Positions 59,901 through 64,000 of a stretch of 64,000 nt of DNA are shown here, one piece after another. Each line of letters begins with the position of its first letter. The first letter of the stretch is position 1. The notes under the pieces are model-generated. The model worked only from the letters and a program-made list of their open reading frames with translations. It had not been told where the DNA came from and ran no database searches. The DNA comes from Hoplostethus atlanticus. Its lineage: Eukaryota > Chordata > Actinopteri > Trachichthyiformes > Trachichthyidae. Location of the stretch: contig JAXDDX010000056.1 in the NCBI GenBank assembly GCA_034670405.1, positions 2,447,001 to 2,511,000 of the forward strand, in the 5' to 3' direction. A program made the translations under genes and the position numbers.

Positions 59901-60400
59901 ACACACACTCCTGCCTTTTGACAACTACTCACGTTTAGATTCAGTACTAACACATCGGGTGTCCGCCTGTTCCTTTTAATATGTTAATTGTCAAGTGTTT
60001 ATTTTGGATCATCTTGTATTTAGTAATATATTATGATAAGTGTGTGAGCCATGCTTTGGGTTTTGGATGCAACATTTTATATGCAATGAGTGAATACTGT
60101 ACATGGACTAGACTTTGAGATGTAAAGCGAAGTGTACGTATGATATTGATACTGCATCGGACTGAAGTCTTTTGTTGAGCTTCTGTCATGGTTGAAGTAC
60201 AGGAGGCTTTCTTTATGCCCAAGATATGCTACTGTGTGTTGTATGTAAGAAGTTGTTTTGAATATTGAGACAAAATCTCATTTTTTCTTTAACTGACAAT
60301 TATTGTTTAATATTTTTGGAGCGCTGATTCATTGTTCATAAATTGCTTTGGCTTTGTATTGAATGGGATGTGTGGATTGAAAAAATAAAGGTGGTACATT
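56969..60400 (+). other. cyria: cyria 3' UTR, end uncertain
   Basis: No gene follows on this strand. Poly(A) signals AATAAA lie at 57903-57908 (AT-rich context) and 60384-60389 (followed by ggtggtacattt). The second would give a 3.4-kb UTR. The choice cannot be made from sequence, and both may be used. A MITE-like insertion at 58322-58859 lies inside the longer version. Confidence 0.4.
58322..58859. mobile_element. MITE-like element in the cyria 3' region
   Basis: The left end CAGTGTGTTCACACTGTGAG continues CA. The right end, read on the other strand, is CAGGACGTTCACACTACGAG then CA. 17 of 22 bases match, including a nine-base core GTTCACACT. No coding frame is present. The target duplication is not clear (tta/ttg). 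Confidence 0.55.
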
Positions 60401-61603
60401 TCTTACACAGACTAGGTTTCTTTTGGCTTTCTTATTTACAATATAGAATTCACAACAAATACAAGCATTTAATCAAATTCCAAGACGCAATATATACATA
60501 TATTAAAAAAATCTTCATTTTATCAATATCTAAAATATACAGCATCCCATCTGTAAAAGTTCATTTTGGTACCCAAGGCCAAGTTGCATACTATTGTTCA
60601 AAAACTTGTTGTGATCGTGTTGTAGGCACTTTTTTCAAATGGTGGATATCTCATTTTGGAACAAAACTCTTTAAATACCCATGATGCATTCCTGCTATGA
60701 CTACTAATCCACTTATTGCTCATGCAAAATACTTTATTTCCTCAATATCAGGAAAATCATTAAACTGTTTGTTACTTAGTGATTTTCTCCTTTCAGTGGC
60801 TTTTTTTTTTAATCCATCAGAAAGTCCTAGAGAGGATGTTGTTCCTTTAAGTGGGAGATAATTGAGATCATTAGTCATTTTTAGTATTTTTCTCTTATAC
60901 TGTCAGATTAATTACAGGCAAATATAGTGTGTTCATGATGATTCTCTCGCTCCATTATTTCTCCACATAGCCTGCAAAAACACTTCGGGATTGCAAAACT
61001 GGATTGCATCACTGTATTTGCACTGGAGTTTATACGGGCTCAGTGTAGGTCGGATCTCTGTTCAAGGTGTGTACTGCAGTTCTGATGTCTTCCTGATGGG
61101 GGCGATATGGTTCACCACTCAGCTGGTCCTTGGTTTGAAGCAGTCCAAGGCTGACCCTCAAAACAGTGGTGTACCTGGGACAACGAGGAGGAAATGTGAC
61201 TGGTTAGAAACAAGCTCTAATTCCCTAGCATATTTTATTGCTTATTATGCCAACCAGGGTTCACATCTTTCTTGCTTTCTCTTGTCTTTACTTTGATATA
61301 TGTGATCTATTGTATGTTTTTGTCAGGCAGACATCATGTTAGCTTTGTCCAGCCTCACATACCTGCCTACCTCTTCTCTCAAAAGACTGTAAAATGTTAA
61401 GAATCAATCATTTATTTATGCTCTGGATTCAGTAACACATTGAAAAGAAAACGTTGCTAATAGAGAGAAAAACTATGCACAGACTCCCGTCTTTCCTGCT
61501 GAATCAGTAGTTCCTGTTTGGGTAATTTGCCCTGAATTCATCTCTTGCTGTCTCGTTACATCAGATTCCACCCAGAGAAACGAGGGCGCTGTAATCTAGA
61601 GGG
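60401..61603 (-). other. fbxo16: fbxo16 3' UTR and short intergenic gap
   Basis: Minus-strand AATAAA signals occur at 60733-60738 (TTTATT on the + strand) and at 61409-61414. They place the end of the fbxo16 transcript between about 60.7 and 61.4 kb. The gap to the distal cyria poly(A) site is therefore only a few hundred bases. Confidence 0.35.
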
Positions 61604-61885
61604 CTAAACCAGTGCCGTACTGGGAGCGCTTCTGCACGAACGCTGTGACGCCCTCAGTCCCGCCGCACTCAGCCTGGGCACCGCCGACCTCACCGGCCCC
61701 GGACGTATCCCAGCATTCCACTGGGCCAACCGCACCAGGCTCTCGGCGGTTTCCTTGGTGACGGGGTAGCCCTGGCTGCGGGTGGCCCACTCGGGTCGCC
61801 TTTGGTTCTGATGAGGAGGAGGAGGAAGAGGAGCAGGCGAAGGAGGAGGAGGATGGTGGGGTCTGCCGTTGGAGCTGAGGAACAT
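61604..61885 (-). CDS. fbxo16: Putative fbxo16 terminal exon, proline-rich
   Basis: Acceptor tctctctctgtcag then MFLSSNGRPHHPPPPSPAPL and a stop TAG at 61604-61606 (93 residues). Joined in phase 0 to the preceding exon. GC-rich, with a GGA/GAG-rich plus strand at 61812-61860. Support is a good acceptor, the right phase and a long open frame. No family match was recalled for the sequence. Confidence 0.5.
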   Translation of the reverse strand: MFLSSNGRPHHPPPPSPAPLPPPPHQNQRRPEWATRSQGYPVTKETAESLVRLAQWNAGIRPGPVRSAVPRLSAAGLRASQRSCRSAPSTALV

Positions 61886-63881
61886 CTGACAGAGAGAGAG
61901 TGACAAGTGTAAATGCTATTTGAAAAATAGTTTAGAAAGGGCTGGACTCAAAGATATTGTATTTTTCTTAATATAGAGGTTGTTGTATGTGCTGTGTAGC
62001 ATACATTTGTGTACTATGTGACAGGGAATTGATGCTGCAACTGTTGAAATTAAATTGAAATAGTAAATATCATCTTAAAATCATCTTTAAATTAGTTCTC
62101 CAAACCCGTCGTGAAAACTAAACCAGTTGTGCGATGATACTTTGGACATGTGCAACAAAGACTGAATATTGAATGACGCGGCGTCCTCTCTCTCACCCTC
62201 TCCTCCCCCTCCCTGAAACACCATCATCAGCATTTTTCCCTCCCCCCTTTGTCACCTCCCTCTCTGAGCAGCTCATCATTAACATGAATTTCCATGTAAA
62301 CGCTGCTCCATAATGCATGACGCCTGCTGGTTGTGGAGTCTCCAGAGGATTCATGGTGTTTATCGTCTCCCTTTGATTCAGACCAGGAGGTCACAGCCAC
62401 AGTGGGGTTATCATAATGATGAATATAGGGGTGGTTTACCAGTGACTTGACTTTGCGTAGTTTATAATTGGCCTCAGACAGTGTTTTTTGCCTCACGTTG
62501 TCTGGCCTTGCCTCGTTACCGGTGCTAGCGGCAGCTCGGCTTTTCATTTGCCTGGGGGGAGAAATATTTGAGTCAGTGAGTTATTTCAAAATGCATTTAT
62601 TTTTAGTCTGAGTTCTATACAAAGCACTCAACATTGAACAAGTCATTACTTATCATTCTTCGTAGCATGGATTTAACAAGGTGCCCTTCTGCACACCACT
62701 GTGAGCTGTTATTTGAGCGTTTGTGGCCTTTCTGTTAGTTTGAACAAGTCTGCCCATTCTCCTCTGACCTCTCAGGTACAAGGTGTTTTTGGCTCACTGG
62801 ATGTTTTTTTGTTTACGGCACCATTCTCTGTAAACTCTAGAGACTGTAGCGCGTGAAAATCCCAGGAGGGCAGCTGTTTCTGAGATGCTGGAACCACCAC
62901 ATCTGGCTCCAACAATCATACCAAGGTCTAAGTTGTTTTTCCTGTTGAATTTGAGTTGAGTTGAACCCTCTAAATCCAGTCATTGAAGGGATACATTCCT
63001 ACTGTAACTTCTCATACTGACCCCACGCCTACAGTCTTGTGTGTAAGGGAAGCCAGTCTTACGCTTGCTGAGCTTGTTCGATGGGGTCTAGGTTGGCCAG
63101 GTAGTTGAAGCGCAGGGTGTCTTTGGGATGTCGGTCAGAATCTCTCCACGGGGGTGGTGCGGTCGGCTGCTTCCCCGCCCCTAAACCTCTCCCCGGGGTG
63201 CTTCTCGTTCGCTGGGTGGCGGACGCTGAGTGCACCTCTCTGGCGACGGCTGGTTCTGGTGGCTCTGCACTCATCCTGCTGATGGCCGCTACACCTGGAA
63301 CCACAAACCACTGCTGGGACGACACACACATTCATGCAAACACACAAGGAGTTAAACACACAGACACCCACAGTGACACAGTGACACACACATTATATGC
63401 ATGCAAAGACACAATGGAGCATGTGCACAAACCTTTATGCACAAAATGCTGCTGCATGAGAGAAGAGAGTCCCATCCCCCCTAATCAAGGCTGTATAGAT
63501 TCCCCCTATTTACCCAGATTCAATTATGGTGTCAGGTATGGACACTGGCAGGAAATCTTCTCTGCACACAGGAAGTGACAAATCGAAACTTCAAAACGCT
63601 GCGAACAATGGCTGAACCTGCTGCCAAAAGACTTCCTGCACTTTCTGGGTATTGAAGTCTCACAATTCAAGCAGTTGCCTCTGGCTGACACACAGTACCA
63701 CATCTCGTCTCCTGACCTGAGGCTTGCTGATGCACAGCTCCTGGACAGTCTGGATGTAGTGTTTCTTCCAGACGCCCTGCTCCAATGGAGTGGGGGAGAA
63801 GGTGATGTACCAGCCCAGCCTCAGACACTTAGGCATCCACAGCTGGTCCAGCTCCACTATGCTCTTCCAGTGCCAGCTCAC
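61604..63881 (-). CDS. fbxo16: F-box only protein 16 (C-terminal part; N-terminus outside the window)
   Basis: F-box proteins present substrates to SCF (SKP1-CUL1) ubiquitin ligases. Minus-strand exons 63881-63717, 63313-63063, 62551-62440 and 61885-61604 join in frame through GT-AG borders to 269 residues and a stop. The first exon carries the C-terminal half of the F-box and the following conserved block (WHWKSIVELDQLWM...KCLRLGWYITFSPTP then LEQGVWKKHYIQ), which I recognise as FBXO16. The second contains PPWRDSDRHPKD and RFNYLANLDP, also FBXO16-specific. The exons coding for the start of the F-box and the N-terminus must lie beyond 64000. The last exon is proline-rich and not recognised in mammalian FBXO16. 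The 3' boundary is less certain than the first two exons. Confidence 0.82.
62440..62551 (-). CDS. fbxo16: fbxo16 basic C-terminal exon
   Basis: Acceptor tctccccccag, 37 codons after the shared Ala, containing RQKTLSEANYKLRKVKSL. This corresponds in place and character to the basic tail (RTRLRKAQS) I recall in human FBXO16. Donor GTAAAC follows 62440. If unspliced, the frame continues to a stop at 62227-62229. Confidence 0.65.
62730..62940 (+). mobile_element. Interspersed repeat in a fbxo16 intron
   Basis: Contains the phrases gcaccattctctgtaaactc, gtgaaaatcccaggagggca and ccaacaatcataccaaggtc. I recall this ordered set as a repeat spread through fish and other vertebrate genomes. I do not know its class. 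Confidence 0.55.
63063..63313 (-). CDS. fbxo16: fbxo16 exon with the RFNYL block
   Basis: Encodes about 83 residues, from QWFVVPGV to DPIEQAQQ, and ends with two bases of an Ala codon before GTAAGA. The acceptor is a tandem CAGCAG: the exon may start at 63313 or, skipping one Gln codon, at 63310. Confidence 0.8.
63717..63881 (-). CDS. fbxo16: fbxo16 exon with the end of the F-box
   Basis: 165 bp, phase 0 to phase 0, 55 residues starting VSWHWKSIVELDQLW. Acceptor tatgtgggcag precedes 63881; donor GTCAGG follows 63717. Confidence 0.88.
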
Positions 63882-64000
63882 CTGCCCACATACATCAAGG
63901 TCATACTGATGCATACATTTGTAAATCAATAAACTGTTACTATCTGTAAATGTGTACATCTGTCAATGGTCCAAATAGCAAGAATTATTTATTTCTAGCC

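Noticed and set aside
56969..60684. Open frames of 60-113 codons downstream of the cyria stop
   Set aside because: Short, AT-rich and without splice context; consistent with 3' UTR or intergenic DNA.

Overview
This window is vertebrate nuclear DNA and almost certainly comes from a ray-finned (teleost, perhaps percomorph) fish. The host genes are split by GT-AG introns. The background is AT-rich and full of dinucleotide microsatellites. The repeats are typical of fish: L2/CR1-like and L1-like LINEs, hAT-like and Tc1-like non-autonomous DNA transposons, tRNA-derived SINEs and foldback elements. No bacterial, plasmid, phage, CRISPR or operon feature is present.

Layout. 1-25 kb is an upstream gene desert. 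It holds a 5'-truncated L1-like insertion with a clean target-site duplication (198-1198), an L2-like LINE (about 6888-9652) interrupted by an antisense LINE of the same clade (7019-7692), long simple-sequence and purine/pyrimidine tracts (10.5-20.5 kb), and several unique stretches that could be conserved non-coding elements. At about 25.05-25.28 kb there is a promoter-like segment (CCAAT motifs, GC box) ending in a strong splice donor; I read it as the untranslated first exon of the gene below. 25.3-51.5 kb is then long 5' intron sequence filled with repeats, with one candidate untranslated exon at 44713-44768.

51.5-57 kb carries the complete coding part of a CYRI gene (cyria, formerly fam49a, encoding a Rac1-binding brake on the WAVE complex) on the + strand. 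Every exon joins in frame to give a 323- or 324-residue protein. The first coding exon exists as two tandem alternatives, 322 bp apart. One encodes the N-terminus I associate with CYRIA and the other the N-terminus I associate with CYRIB. This is the most interesting result in the window. A 3' UTR of uncertain length follows, possibly to about 60.4 kb.

61-64 kb holds the 3' part of a gene on the opposite strand, recognised as fbxo16 (an F-box substrate adaptor of SCF ubiquitin ligases). It is convergent with cyria, and its N-terminal exons lie beyond the window edge. I see no direct functional link between the two genes.

The other structures worth attention are a 1.5-kb TA-flanked inverted-repeat element (49676-51187) carrying 13 copies of a terminal-repeat motif, three exact-period 146-bp units inside it, and a 335-bp hAT-like element with a perfect 8-bp duplication (39353-39687). 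Gene and repeat identities are from recognition, not from a database search.
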